Positions 1-9,900 of a DNA stretch of 64,000 nt are shown in pieces; position 1 is the stretch's first letter; each line of letters begins with the position of its first letter. The DNA comes from Chondrus crispus (Eukaryota; Rhodophyta; Florideophyceae; Gigartinales; Gigartinaceae): the NCBI RefSeq assembly GCF_000350225.1, contig NW_005179020.1, positions 117,180 through 181,179 on the forward strand, written 5' to 3'. A program made the position numbers and the translations under genes. The notes under the pieces were generated by a model. The model worked only from the letters and a program-made list of their open reading frames with translations, did not search any database and was not told the DNA's origin.

Positions 1-1425
1 GTCATCACGCACAGCACGGCCGACTTCGACTCGCTCGCGGCCGCGGTCGGCCTGGCCAAGCTGCGCGGGCCGCGCACCCTCGTCGTCACCCCGGGCGGCG
101 AGAGCCCGTCGCTGCGCCGCTTCCTCGCCCTGCATAGACAGCTCTTCCAGATCATCGACCCCAAGGCCGTCGACCCGGACCGCCTCCGCTGGGTCGGCGT
201 CGTCGACACCGTGCGCAAGGACCGCCTCGGCGTCGCCGCCGACTGGCCGCGCCGCGCCGCTCACGTCGTCGTCTTCGATCACCATGTCGGCCGCGTTTGT
301 GATATCACAAATGATAATCATATCGAGGTCTTCGTCGATGACGTCGGCGCCGTGGCCACGCTTATTTGCGAGCGCTTGAAGGCCGCAAATCATCGCATGA
401 CGCCTGCCGAGGCTACCCTGCTCGCACTCGCCATTCACTCCGACACCGGCAGCTTGACCTTTGAGCAGACCACCCCGCGGGACGCCGCCATGCTCACCTG
501 GCTCATGGAGCAGGGCGCCATCCAGCGCTCGATCGCCGAGTTCACGCACAACTTTCTGACCGACGAACAGCAGCAGTTGCTGTCGCAGGGCCTGACGGAG
601 CTGCAACGCACGCGCGTCAACGGCGTCGAGGTCGGCTCGTTGCTGCTGGTGGGGCGCTCGTTTTTAAAGGGCATGAGCAACGTCGCGTCCGACCTGCTGG
701 ACATCGCCAACCTGGACGTCCTCATCCTCGCCTACGTCAATTGCCGCGGGAGGCGCGGAAAGAAGAAGAAGAGGACCATGGACGACGACGTGTTCTGCGG
801 TCCGGAGCAGCTCAAGCAGGTCTCGCTCATCGGCCGCGCGCGCGCCAGGGTGGATGGTATCGACTTTCGCGAGCTCTTCGCGGACCTCGGTGGCGGCGGC
901 CATGCGCGCGCAGCCTCTGCCTCGCACAAGGCTACAGAGGCAGAGGCAGAGCAGATTCTCAACGACCTCGTGCAACAGGCCGCTAACCAGATCCCGCAAC
1001 CAAAACCCGTTACCGAGTTCATGACTACAGACTTGGTCTCCATCTTCCCCACGGCCCCGCTCAGCCAGGCCCTCCGGCTGATGGGCTTGCATGGGCATCA
1101 GATTTTGCCTGTTGTCGATGAAAACGACATTTTGCAGGGGCTTATTACGGCCCAGGACATCAAGTTGGCGGAGAGAAAGGGCGGCATGGAAGTGTTTGCT
1201 ACGCCTGTCGGCGCCTGGGTGCACCAGGATGCTGTCACTGTGTCGCCGAGTACACCGTTTTATACGGCCCAGAAGATGGTGGCCGAGAATACAGTCGGAA
1301 TGCTTCCGGTCGTGGATGAGGCGCGCAAACTCATCGGCGCTGTCACGAGGATGGATGTGCTTATTGCGCGCAGGCTCTGGCCCGAGAAGATGGCTGAGCA
1401 TCGTGACCGCACCGCGGATAATTGA
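1..1425 (+). CDS. DHH-family phosphoesterase with two CBS domains, 5' partial
   Basis: The frame is open from base 1 and ends at TGA 1423-1425, so the start lies upstream of the window. Numbering from base 1: the first DHH-family motif (ADFDSLAAA) is at residues 7-15, the DHH signature (FDHHVG) near 92-97, the DHHA1 motif GGGGH at 297-301, then two CBS domains at about 341-400 and 405-465. DHH/DHHA1 proteins are metal-dependent phosphoesterases acting on nucleotides or short RNA; CBS pairs usually bind adenine nucleotides and regulate. In cyanobacteria and some algae this DHH-CBS block is fused to a C-terminal poly(A)/CCA polymerase; here a stop follows the second CBS domain, so that part is absent. 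A short lysine run (residues 255-260) sits between DHH and DHHA1. GC-rich codon use differs from the transposons downstream. Exact substrate unknown. Confidence 0.85.
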   Translation, partial: VITHSTADFDSLAAAVGLAKLRGPRTLVVTPGGESPSLRRFLALHRQLFQIIDPKAVDPDRLRWVGVVDTVRKDRLGVAADWPRRAAHVVVFDHHVGRVCDITNDNHIEVFVDDVGAVATLICERLKAANHRMTPAEATLLALAIHSDTGSLTFEQTTPRDAAMLTWLMEQGAIQRSIAEFTHNFLTDEQQQLLSQGLTELQRTRVNGVEVGSLLLVGRSFLKGMSNVASDLLDIANLDVLILAYVNCRGRRGKKKKRTMDDDVFCGPEQLKQVSLIGRARARVDGIDFRELFADLGGGGHARAASASHKATEAEAEQILNDLVQQAANQIPQPKPVTEFMTTDLVSIFPTAPLSQALRLMGLHGHQILPVVDENDILQGLITAQDIKLAERKGGMEVFATPVGAWVHQDAVTVSPSTPFYTAQKMVAENTVGMLPVVDEARKLIGAVTRMDVLIARRLWPEKMAEHRDRTADN

Positions 1426-2364
1426 TATGTGTTATGGGGATGCTTGTCTTGGCAGTTGCCGTGCCTTCGTGTAGGGAAAGGCCGTAGGTGTGCCAAAGTT
1501 GGTGCCCACGATGTGACTCGAGAATTGAAAGTGTCTTTTTTATGACCTGGTCGCGCGCTTGCAATTCTCGATATATTAGATCTGTTTGGCCCATCACGTG
1601 AATTGTCGTGCCAGTTTGTGCATACAAGCTCAGGACAATATACACGAAAGACTGCGTCTCTGTGAGAGGATGGACGAGATGCGATGAAGTTACTACGACC
1701 GCTCAAGGAAATGGTCCCCGTCTGAGCAGCTTTTCAGTGCATGGTGCTGAGTTTGTTGGTCAGGAAACGGTGTGGAACAAAGGGCCGCAGCTCCTGTGCT
1801 GCAGTAGCACTGAGGCTGAAGCATGATGCATCGTGAGAGCTGACTGGGAAGTTGGATAGTGTCGCACGCGCGAGCGCAAAAGTCCGGGCGCGATATTTAC
1901 TAGTTTTCAAGAGAGTGACACATTGGACGATCATCTGCATAGTGTATCGTATCTTTTACTTATTGCTTTTCGAGAAGGTACCGCGGGGCACTTGTGTGTA
2001 CGACCTGCACAGGTCTGCCTGCTGCATTACAATATTATTATTCCTGGAAATGCAGAGAGTCAACGCAAACGGTTTAGGGGTGACGAGAGAAAGCCGGGCG
2101 TGAGCACAGAAACGAGGGAGAGAGCCGCGCCATCTTTCCAAATGATAAGCCTCGAGTATTCAGTCGCCTCTCGGGCACTGCAGCTGTTCATCTTTCATGA
2201 AATGAAGTAGCACAAAAAGTATTTTGATGCCGATTGCGACTTCCTTCTGAGTTCTATAGAGAAGCCACCTCGTTCACGCTTTGCCTTCAAATCTTTCGCT
2301 CTGCAGAGCTTGTTTTTGCAAGTTTAGAAACCCAGCGATTTGCCGCGAAGCAAGAGACGCCGCA
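1426..2364. other. intergenic region between two host genes
   Basis: This 939-bp gap separates two plus-strand genes. It should hold the 3' end signals of the DHH-CBS gene and the promoter of the secreted-protein gene. It is lower in GC than the genes. I see no conserved ORF, repeat or RNA gene in it and cannot place a TATA box with confidence. Confidence 0.5.
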
Positions 2365-3684
2365 ATGGGCTTCATGTACTTTTCACGCAGTCTCTCCATT
2401 TCACTCGCCCTCTGTGGCTCTTTGATTGTCGTCGCGAACGGGATGGATGCATGTGTAAACTCGACGTCCCTCTCCTCCGTGGTCGAGGAATCGTACATGA
2501 ACCACGTCGACCTTATCCGCCAAGGGATTCCGATGGAAATGGTTAAGTTTTTCTACGACCTAGCTCTGAAAGCCGTGGCGGCCCCGGAGTGTGCGTGCGT
2601 GGAGTTCCAGTCCGAGATCGACGAAACCTGCCGCAACAGCGTGTTCACACAAGACAATGGGTACCTGTCAAAACAACTGGCGGAGATCGTGGCCAAGGAT
2701 TTGCTCCTCCCCCCGGCGGAGAGGCTCTTCTGCTCGCTGGAGCGGCGCGAAGACCTCCCCGTGCTGCGGGAGCTGCAGCGCAAGGGCGTGGCTGAGGCAC
2801 GAGGCGTGACACTGTCGAGAGTCAGAAAAATCACGCAAGAAGGCTGGGCGGGGTCGGACTTCCCCTCTGACGAGACAATGCGCTACGACCGGGACCAAGC
2901 GCGCATGTGCGAAGAGTTTGAGGAAAAGATGAACGCCAACGGTTTATGGCTACCAGCGACGACGCTCTCGGCGTACGTGGTGGGAATCTGTCATCAGATC
3001 TATCTGATCGGTGGGAAGACTGAGGCGGCGGCGGGGATCCTGCGGCAGCATGTGCGGATGTCGTACGTGGCGGCGCGGTGCAAGCGGATGGACGGGGACC
3101 GCGTGCGGGTGCCGGCGTCCTACGTCGAGGGGTACATGACGCGGGCGCACGTGGCGCTGAAGAAGATGGGGACCGGGCCACGGTCGGCCATGGTGGCTGG
3201 GTTCCCGGCGATCACGGACGTCCGGGAGATGGTCAGGAGCAGCGAGCACTTCTTCCCGGAGCTGGTCAGGCGGATGGCGTCGGTGAACTCGTGCGGGAAG
3301 GCATGGTGGGTGACGTGGAACAGCACGGGGGTTCGGGCGGAGGACGTGCAGGACGTGATGGGGCGCAACGCGTCGCTGCACGCGTACAGCGAGTTTTGCG
3401 GGGGGAGGGGGAAGGAGGGCGTGGCGGGGGGCGCGCGCAACTGTAGTGCCGGGTTTCGCAACGTGAGCAGGCTCGTGCAGGCGGAGGACCCGAGGCTGTA
3501 TTGCTGTTCGAGTACGTGCGTAGTCGGCGGGGAGAGCCCGGTTAAGAGGGCGGTCGTTAACGAGATGTGCTGCATGTGCTGCAATGAGAAGGAGTGCAAT
3601 GCCGACGACCTTGCGCAGGTGGTGCAGGCGCAGGCTTACGGGTTTGACTACGGGAGAGAGTCATCCGTTGCGAATGTTTGGTGA
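2365..3684 (+). CDS. secreted cysteine-rich protein of unknown function
   Basis: The first ATG of the open frame is at 2365, giving 439 residues; I chose it because it is followed at once by a good signal peptide (about residues 1-27, hydrophobic core around SLSISLALCGSLIVVA, then ANG). The mature part has many cysteines, including a dense C-terminal cluster (YCCSSTC and CCMCCNEKEC) that suggests a disulphide-bonded extracellular or endomembrane protein, and several N-x-S/T sequons. No catalytic motif or known domain is recognisable. The gene has no obvious intron. It is the last host gene before the transposon field. Its function is not known to me; secretion is inferred from the signal peptide only. 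Confidence 0.75.
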   Translation: MGFMYFSRSLSISLALCGSLIVVANGMDACVNSTSLSSVVEESYMNHVDLIRQGIPMEMVKFFYDLALKAVAAPECACVEFQSEIDETCRNSVFTQDNGYLSKQLAEIVAKDLLLPPAERLFCSLERREDLPVLRELQRKGVAEARGVTLSRVRKITQEGWAGSDFPSDETMRYDRDQARMCEEFEEKMNANGLWLPATTLSAYVVGICHQIYLIGGKTEAAAGILRQHVRMSYVAARCKRMDGDRVRVPASYVEGYMTRAHVALKKMGTGPRSAMVAGFPAITDVREMVRSSEHFFPELVRRMASVNSCGKAWWVTWNSTGVRAEDVQDVMGRNASLHAYSEFCGGRGKEGVAGGARNCSAGFRNVSRLVQAEDPRLYCCSSTCVVGGESPVKRAVVNEMCCMCCNEKECNADDLAQVVQAQAYGFDYGRESSVANVW

Positions 3685-3810
3685 GAGGGCCCGGAGGGAC
3701 GTGAGGAGGAGGACAGTGAGGTGTACTGTACTGCAATCTGAATCATAATTGAACGATATTTTGCGATATTTTGGGGGGGTAATTTTATCAACGCCTGAGG
3801 GGTGCGCTTA

Positions 3811-3845
3811 CAGAGATACTACACCGAATACTGCAAATAGTGCGG
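3811..3845 (+). repeat. left terminal inverted repeat of the pogo-like element
   Basis: The inner part GAATACTGCAAATAGTGCGG (3826-3845) is an exact inverted match to 6106-6125 at the right end. The outer part is imperfect (one extra C and a few extra bases at the right end). Confidence 0.75.
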
Positions 3846-3990
3846 TCCGCAGTATTATGGAATGCTGACTTGCTGTCTCTGTGACAGTATTTACTGCGGC
3901 CCGCACTAATATTGGTACCGCACTAATTCGGCCAAATATGCAATTAGTGAGGACTGCAGTATTTTAGATCAGTCAAAATAGTGCGGTCTC
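3836..3990. repeat. left subterminal repeat block
   Basis: Several copies of a GTGCGG(T/C)CCGCAGTA-like motif and its inverse lie in the first 180 bp; a matching block lies at about 6005-6105. Such subterminal arrays are typical transposase binding regions; that role is an inference here. Confidence 0.55.
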
Positions 3991-4075
3991 GTCTAATTCT
4001 GTCTGTAATGCACAGGTCACTCAGGGCCAATCAGAAGAAAGAAAATTTTTATAGTGTAAAGATATCTCCGCATTT

Positions 4076-5840
4076 CTACGTGCTCTCGCCGGCAACCATT
4101 CGCTCGTTAAGGAGAACTGGAGCACCATCGAAATGGTTTCGATACCTGATAATAATGCTCTGCAGCTTAGGAAACAACTGCCTTTCCTCCCATTGCCCAT
4201 TCGTGTTCAAAGCAAGGCCACATCTGATCATGGCCTTGCGCGCGTACGTCAAACCTTCACCGTCTCGTTGAGAGTTGACGTCCCTCACTGCCGCAGCTGC
4301 AAGCTTTAGAAAATAATGCTTCCCGGGATTAGGCAGTTTGCCCGAAGACTCCTTGAAGTCGGCTTCCATAATGCGCTCCATGTTATGCCGGTCCCAACGT
4401 GCGCGCCACGCATCCTTCAGTTTCTGTATGACAAATGAGTCAGCAGGCTGGAGCAAGTCAGTGGAGTTTGGAGGGAGAAATCTCACTTCTGTATTGATTT
4501 CCCCCAACGCAGTAACCATTTCAGTGGTCTCAGCGTGCCCGCTGCAGTTGTCCATGTAAATCACACGTCGCCTTCCGTGCCTTAGAGCTCCAATTACCTT
4601 CCTCTCCCTCAGCCACTGGGGCATCACCACCCGATCCATCCAACCTTTCGGACCCGAACGATACGAAACTCCGGCAACGTCGTCAGGAACCCTTTGAATT
4701 GGGTAACTTCTGTTTTTGTTTTGAAACACCAGCATCGGAGGTTCCAGTTTTGCATCCCTCCCACCGGAAATGTGTACAATTATTGTCATCCCTTCCGAGC
4801 CGGACACAACATCTGAGTATTTAACCTCTGTATCCCCACAAATTCCTAGTGTTCTATGGTTATCCATATTTACGACAAAACGTGTTTCGTCAACGTTTGC
4901 CACGTCATCCTCATCTAAGTGACCAGCTTTGAACTCTCGCACCACAACCCCAAGATGGAAGGCTACTTCTTTCTCGATGAATGCCTGCTTCGCAGCGGTC
5001 ACCATCAATTTTCCTGTTTGAGCACGACTGACAATATGATTTCGTTCCATTAAACCTTTGTACCCAACGTGGTGAAATCATGTCTTGAATATATTTCTTT
5101 GCTGACGCGTCAAAAAAATTTAAAAAATATTCATCTTTGCCGGAATATCTTATGAGCTGTCTCGCCAGGTCGCCTAACAATTTTGCGTTGAACTTAAGTC
5201 CAGTCTTCCGCAAGCGATCGAACTCCTCGACGAGGTCCCTTTGCAGAGCAACCACCCAGGCTGCCCTCTTTCTCCCGCGTCCAGGCTTGGCCTTCAGATA
5301 CACCCTTTTCAATCCAAAACTTGTAACCCTTGTAATTTGCCTCGGTGTCTGGTGTGTTGTATCTGCCTCGAGGTACTCCGCCCGCGCTTTCCATAAACGG
5401 CTTGCTTTCGAGTTGTTGGCTTTTTCGTTACCACGGAACAAATGCGGGAACTGACGGACACCCTTTGAAGCTATGTGTTTACAGCCGACCCGTGACACTT
5501 CCTCTGACATCCATTTCACAATCCGGATTCGGTCGGATCGCAAAAGTACTCGCTGAACGGCTCTGGTACGGGAGGGAAATGGAGGCGTTGGGGTTGCTGG
5601 TTGTGGGGAGGCAAGAAAGGGTTGTGAGACTGTGGACGGAGGTGCAATGGAAGCATGACTGCTTTCATGCGATTCGATCCCCGTTTCAGCGTTTTGTGCC
5701 TCTCGCTTTGCCCGGACACGAGCAGCATGTTTGAAACCAGCGACAATTGGAGACGCTGATACTACCATCGAGTGGTGGGATTTGTGTATGGGCGATCTGT
5801 TTAAGGGGATGCATAGACGAATGCGTGCTATATACTGCAA
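4076..5840 (-). pseudogene. pogo/Tigger-type DDE transposase, frameshifted
   Basis: The N-terminal frame (5840 to about 5055) holds the basic DNA-binding part and ends in a WVQRF segment just where the Tigger family has its W-x-x-RF stretch; the C-terminal frame (5050 to 4076, 324 codons) starts NHIVSRAQTGKLM and holds the DDE core. Counting in that second frame, the acidic residues are D54 (VDETRF), D167 (MDNCSGH) and about D204 (LLQPADS), a spacing usual for pogo-like enzymes. One base too many at about 5050 (TTTAATGG) separates the frames. Everything else in both halves is open, so decay is recent, or an unrecognised small intron exists. Original product: cut-and-paste transposase acting on the TIRs in the nucleus. 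Confidence 0.75.
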
Positions 5841-6105
5841 AATTGGAGAAGGTGCCTTCTGGTTTTTACAATCTTGGCGCCCTTCTGGGCCAACTATTCG
5901 CGGGAAATGGTAAAAGTGAACCGCTATTTGCGCATCCGCGTAGATGCAAGCGCGCAGAACAGCAAGGGAGCCACATTCCGAGTCCCCACTATTTCATGTG
6001 CTGTTTGCAATTAGTGTAGTCTGCAGTAATTCTCCCATCTCCGGTAGGGGTTGAACACAATTTACTGCAGTCTGCACTAATTTGCGTTCCGCACTATATT
6101 TGCAC

Positions 6106-6143
6106 CCGCACTATTTGCAGTATTCGGGTGTAGCAGATATCCC
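6106..6143 (-). repeat. right terminal inverted repeat of the pogo-like element
   Basis: Inverted partner of 3811-3845; 20 inner bases are identical. It ends in CCC followed by TA. Confidence 0.75.
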
Positions 6144-6173
6144 TAATCATTTATCCGTAATGCCAGCAGCCCC

Positions 6174-6375
6174 TGATCAGTATACTGATCATGGTTTTTT
6201 CATCCAAGTACCGTCAGTGACCGACCAGACTTGGTCCACGGGTCGAATTCCCCGGTTTCTATCATTCCGCGAGGTCTCAAAAGCCAAATGTTTCAGAGAA
6301 CGGGGGCTTTCCATTTTGAGTTCCAAGCGAAGGAAAATTCCCCCGAAAACCCCCCCATGATCGGTATAGTGGTCA
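6174..6375. mobile_element. short non-autonomous element bounded by 18-bp palindromes
   Basis: The left edge is the perfect palindrome TGATCAGTATACTGATCA (6174-6191); the right edge is a near-palindrome TGATCGGTATAGTGGTCA (6358-6375). Both are followed inward by ATGG and a T/G-rich run, so the two edges form an inverted repeat of about 25 bp. The left palindrome is identical to 24145-24162 in the PiggyBac-like element, which suggests this is a MITE mobilised by that family. No clear target duplication could be set. Confidence 0.5.
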
Positions 6376-6540
6376 ACAGCACTATGCAAAAAGGACAAAA
6401 TAAACCAACTGAGCCCCTTGAGGTTACTATTTACTTAACCGGCTCACGTACTTGCTCCTTTTAAGACGTGAAGCTGGTCGTGTCTGCGAAAGCGTGGCGC
6501 TCTGTGTGTTACTCATCTCACTGATACGTCTTCTAGTCTT

Positions 6541-6865
6541 TGGTGCGCCTGTGACGCGCCTGGGACGCAATTGTTCGTTGCCGGTCACATGCCCGCCCTC
6601 GTGAAGGACTCGCTTGAACGGTATACTGTACACAAGATTGGAACCGTTTGCATCTAATCGTTAGAGTTTTGTACATTGCAAACGTACACAAGCCCACCTC
6701 CCACTGTCTGCAGTATCCGAGACGGCGTGGAAGGACACTCGAGCACTACATACGGCAGGTATTTAAAGACCCATAGTCTCGTGTCGACGAGAGAAATAAA
6801 AGGACAGAACACTTATTCACTCCAGACTAGTCTTTTCGGAGGCACTCGCCCCGGGAAACGCCACA
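6541..6865 (+). repeat. G1 5' LTR
   Basis: Starts TGGTGCGCC and ends GCCACA (TG...CA). Contains a TATTTAAA box at about 6760 and an AATAAA signal at about 6796, so promoter and polyadenylation signals are both present. Confidence 0.93.
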
Positions 6866-6905
6866 GTGATCACTAGGCAACCTACAGTGTTCAAAGTTCT
6901 TTGAA

Positions 6906-9900
6906 ATGAAGAACTCTGGAACTATGTCGGAGCAAGGGTACTGGAACGTCGTACACCCGACGCTGAAGAGACTTGGTCGCAAACAGATTCACAATTTTCT
7001 CAAGGCACGAGAACAATACCTGCTTCGAGTCAAGGATGCTGAGGCCTCGGGACATTCCCTCCCCATAGTTCCCCTCATTTCGTCCGTGGATCACGACTTA
7101 CTTTTGTCGTTGATAAAAATTGACTGCTTCTCGACAGTCAAGGATTTCGTCGAACTAACCGATGATATCCTTCTAAACTATCTTAATTCTAAGGAGGAGG
7201 TCAAGCTGGAATCGGTGTCCCTGGAGGAGCTGGAGGCCGCCATCAAGTCTGCTGTGAGGATTGATGTGCATGAGCCCGATGCTGAGCTTCGAATTCAGGC
7301 ATTGTTCACTGATTATCAGACTACGTTGCGGAACAAAAAATGGGAGCGTCTTATTGAGGACAACCCCAAGTTGGCTATCAAGCACCTATGTGGACTACTC
7401 AAGCCCGCAGCCCTGAAAACCAAAGTGGAACAGGACCTGGTGCTTGGCTTCAATGATCTGCGCAAGAAATGGCTTTCATTTTTCCATCATGTTGTTAAGT
7501 GTGCCGTAGCGTGTGAAGAGTATGTATCCCTGAAACAAGCTCTAATCACGGAAAGGGACAGTGGAAATTCGAAGGGCAAGGAGTGTGACGGCTTCTACTG
7601 TCGGAAGCACAAGAACTCGGGAGAAGGATCGGGAAGGCCTAGAAGGAAGTCTGAGCATGGAGAAGCTCCAATTTCACCCTCCATGGACTACCCTGGTAAC
7701 CCACCTTCCATGGACACCGTTTTTGAAAAAGGAAAAAGTCTCACGGACTACCCTGCCAACCCTGGGTCCGGTCCGAACCGGCCGAGGCGTCTACCTGATT
7801 GTCTTCACCCCAGATGCAATGGCAAACATTACGTCAAGGACTGTTCGAGGGCAACCGAGGAGGAGAAGAAGGCGCTACTAAAAGATTTTCGGGAGAAGCG
7901 CAAGAGAGAGGGACGCGCAATATCGAGCATGCAGAAAGAATCGAACCATAACTTCTCTGTAAGACCTCGAACGGATGCGACTGGGAAGGAACACTTACCT
8001 CCTGGCCGTATCAGGGCAAATCTCGCTGACACTGTCGCTGTTACCGTGAATGGAGACTACGGCGCGGACCATGCGGCCCTGAGCAAGTCACAGCTGGAAA
8101 GCTGCGCAGACGCTGGTGTTTTCGTTCAACTTCTGCCCCTCAAGAGGCCTATAGGTATGCACCTGGCGCTCGGTAGAGAAGAAGCAGAAGAACTGCCTAC
8201 AGTTTTTGCGAAGCAGAAGGCGCGTATTTCGTTAACTTTGTTCACTACGCATGGCCCCCTGCGACTCCGAAACGTGGAATGGCTCGTGTTCGAAGAACCA
8301 ATGTTGGAGATTCTTTTATCACGGCCTCTACTCCAAGCATTGGGTTTCGATCTCGATGAACACCTCAAGGTCGTGAGGGACAAGTATCACGATTGTGACT
8401 TCTCACACGTTGGTTTCTCGCGCCCATCACCGGAGACTGAAAAGGCCTACTGCTCAGCTCCGTCACCCGCGGACCAAACCGAAATGTTTTTTGAAAGCAC
8501 CAGTCCTCCCAGCACCGAGAATCCCTCCGGAACAGGGAAATTGTCGCAAATGCTGCTCGCCCCCGCCATAATCTCGCAATCACCACGCCCGATTGACTCG
8601 CTTCCTCGCAGTCGACCTGACCAACCCGCAAGTATGTCAACCCTGCACGTATGGAACGCTGAATCACGAGACGACTCGACGGATTTCGAGACTTTTGATG
8701 TGGGAAAACACGACCCCGACGAAATGTCACCCTATTTGAAGGAAATGATTGGCAAAGCGAAGGAAAACGGTTTGCCCAGGCGGCTTCATCGGCCACTCGC
8801 GGACCTTGTCGAGGAATATGCGGATTCGTTCCGAGTCAGACTTGGATCGGATCCGCCTGCAAATATCCCACCCATGAAGGTCATTCTGAAGCAAGACGCG
8901 GTTCCGGTTCGCGTCAAGGTTCGTCGATACGCCCCTCCCCAGCGCCTTTTCCTTCGCAAAAAGTTGGATGAACTCCAGGGCCTGGGGCTCATCTACCCTA
9001 ACAATACCTCTCAGTGGGCGTGCGCCCCCCTCATCGTACCGAAACCGGGACCGGAACAATTTCGGTTCACGGTTGATCTCAGACCAGCCAATTTGCAGAC
9101 TGTGCCGCATATTTGGCCGATGCCCGACCTCCAGCAGGCCACTGCTGATCTAGCTAACGACGTCTGCTTTGCATCTCTTGACCTGTGTAATGGCTACTGG
9201 CATCTTCCCCTACATCCTGAGTCTCAGGAATGCCAAAGCTTCATAGCGCCTGACGGAGTCTTTACTCCGACACGCGTTATGCACGGTCAGTCCAACGCAG
9301 TGTCATATCTTCAAAGCAGCTTTCAGCTTATAACCAAGGACATCCGCGAGAACATTTTGCAATGGCTGGATGACATTCTCATCCATTGCCATTCCCCTGA
9401 TCACTTACTCGATGTACTCCGTTCCTTCTTCGAGGTGTGCCGAAAGCATAACTTCAAGTTGCACGCGAAAAAGTGCAAATTGTTTCTAGAAAAGGTTAGA
9501 TGGTGTGGAAGAATAGTCAGTAAGGAGGGCGTCAAGCTGGTCCCTACTCAGCTCCGGTCACTTCTGGACATGTCTCCCCCGGTCAATGGCGCACAACTGC
9601 AACAATTTGTATGCGCAGCCAACTGGATGCGCTCGGCTATTCCGAACTTCAATGCTACGATCGCGGTCCTACACAACGCATTGGAGAAGGTGTACGCCGG
9701 GCTGTCGCGCCGCACGAAGCGCGCAGCTGCATCAGTTAAACTAAAAAACGGTATCTGGGGTCAGATTGAAGATGATTGTTTTCAGCATGTCAAGAATGCC
9801 CTTGCCCAGGCCGTAACATTAGCACATCCCCACCCAGACAAACTATTGTGTCTATTCACCGATGCGTCCGACCAACATTGGGCCGGCGTCCTTACTCAGA

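Larger units (their letters stand above)
3811..6143 (-). mobile_element. pogo/Tigger-like DNA transposon
   Basis: A 2.33-kb element with terminal inverted repeats, flanked on both sides by TA (3809-3810 and 6144-6145), the target duplication of the Tc1/mariner-pogo group. It carries one minus-strand transposase in two frames. The ends also contain several inverted and direct copies of a motif like TTAGTGCGGACTGCAGTA. The exact outer base is a judgement: left and right ends align well from CTACACC inward but differ in the outer 10-12 bases. Confidence 0.75.

Noticed and set aside
664..1401. Long minus-strand frame over the DHH-CBS gene
   Set aside because: It is a mirror of a strongly supported plus-strand gene and has no domain.
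2831..3599. Several minus- and plus-strand frames over the secreted-protein gene
   Set aside because: Arginine/proline-rich shadows of GC-rich coding sequence.
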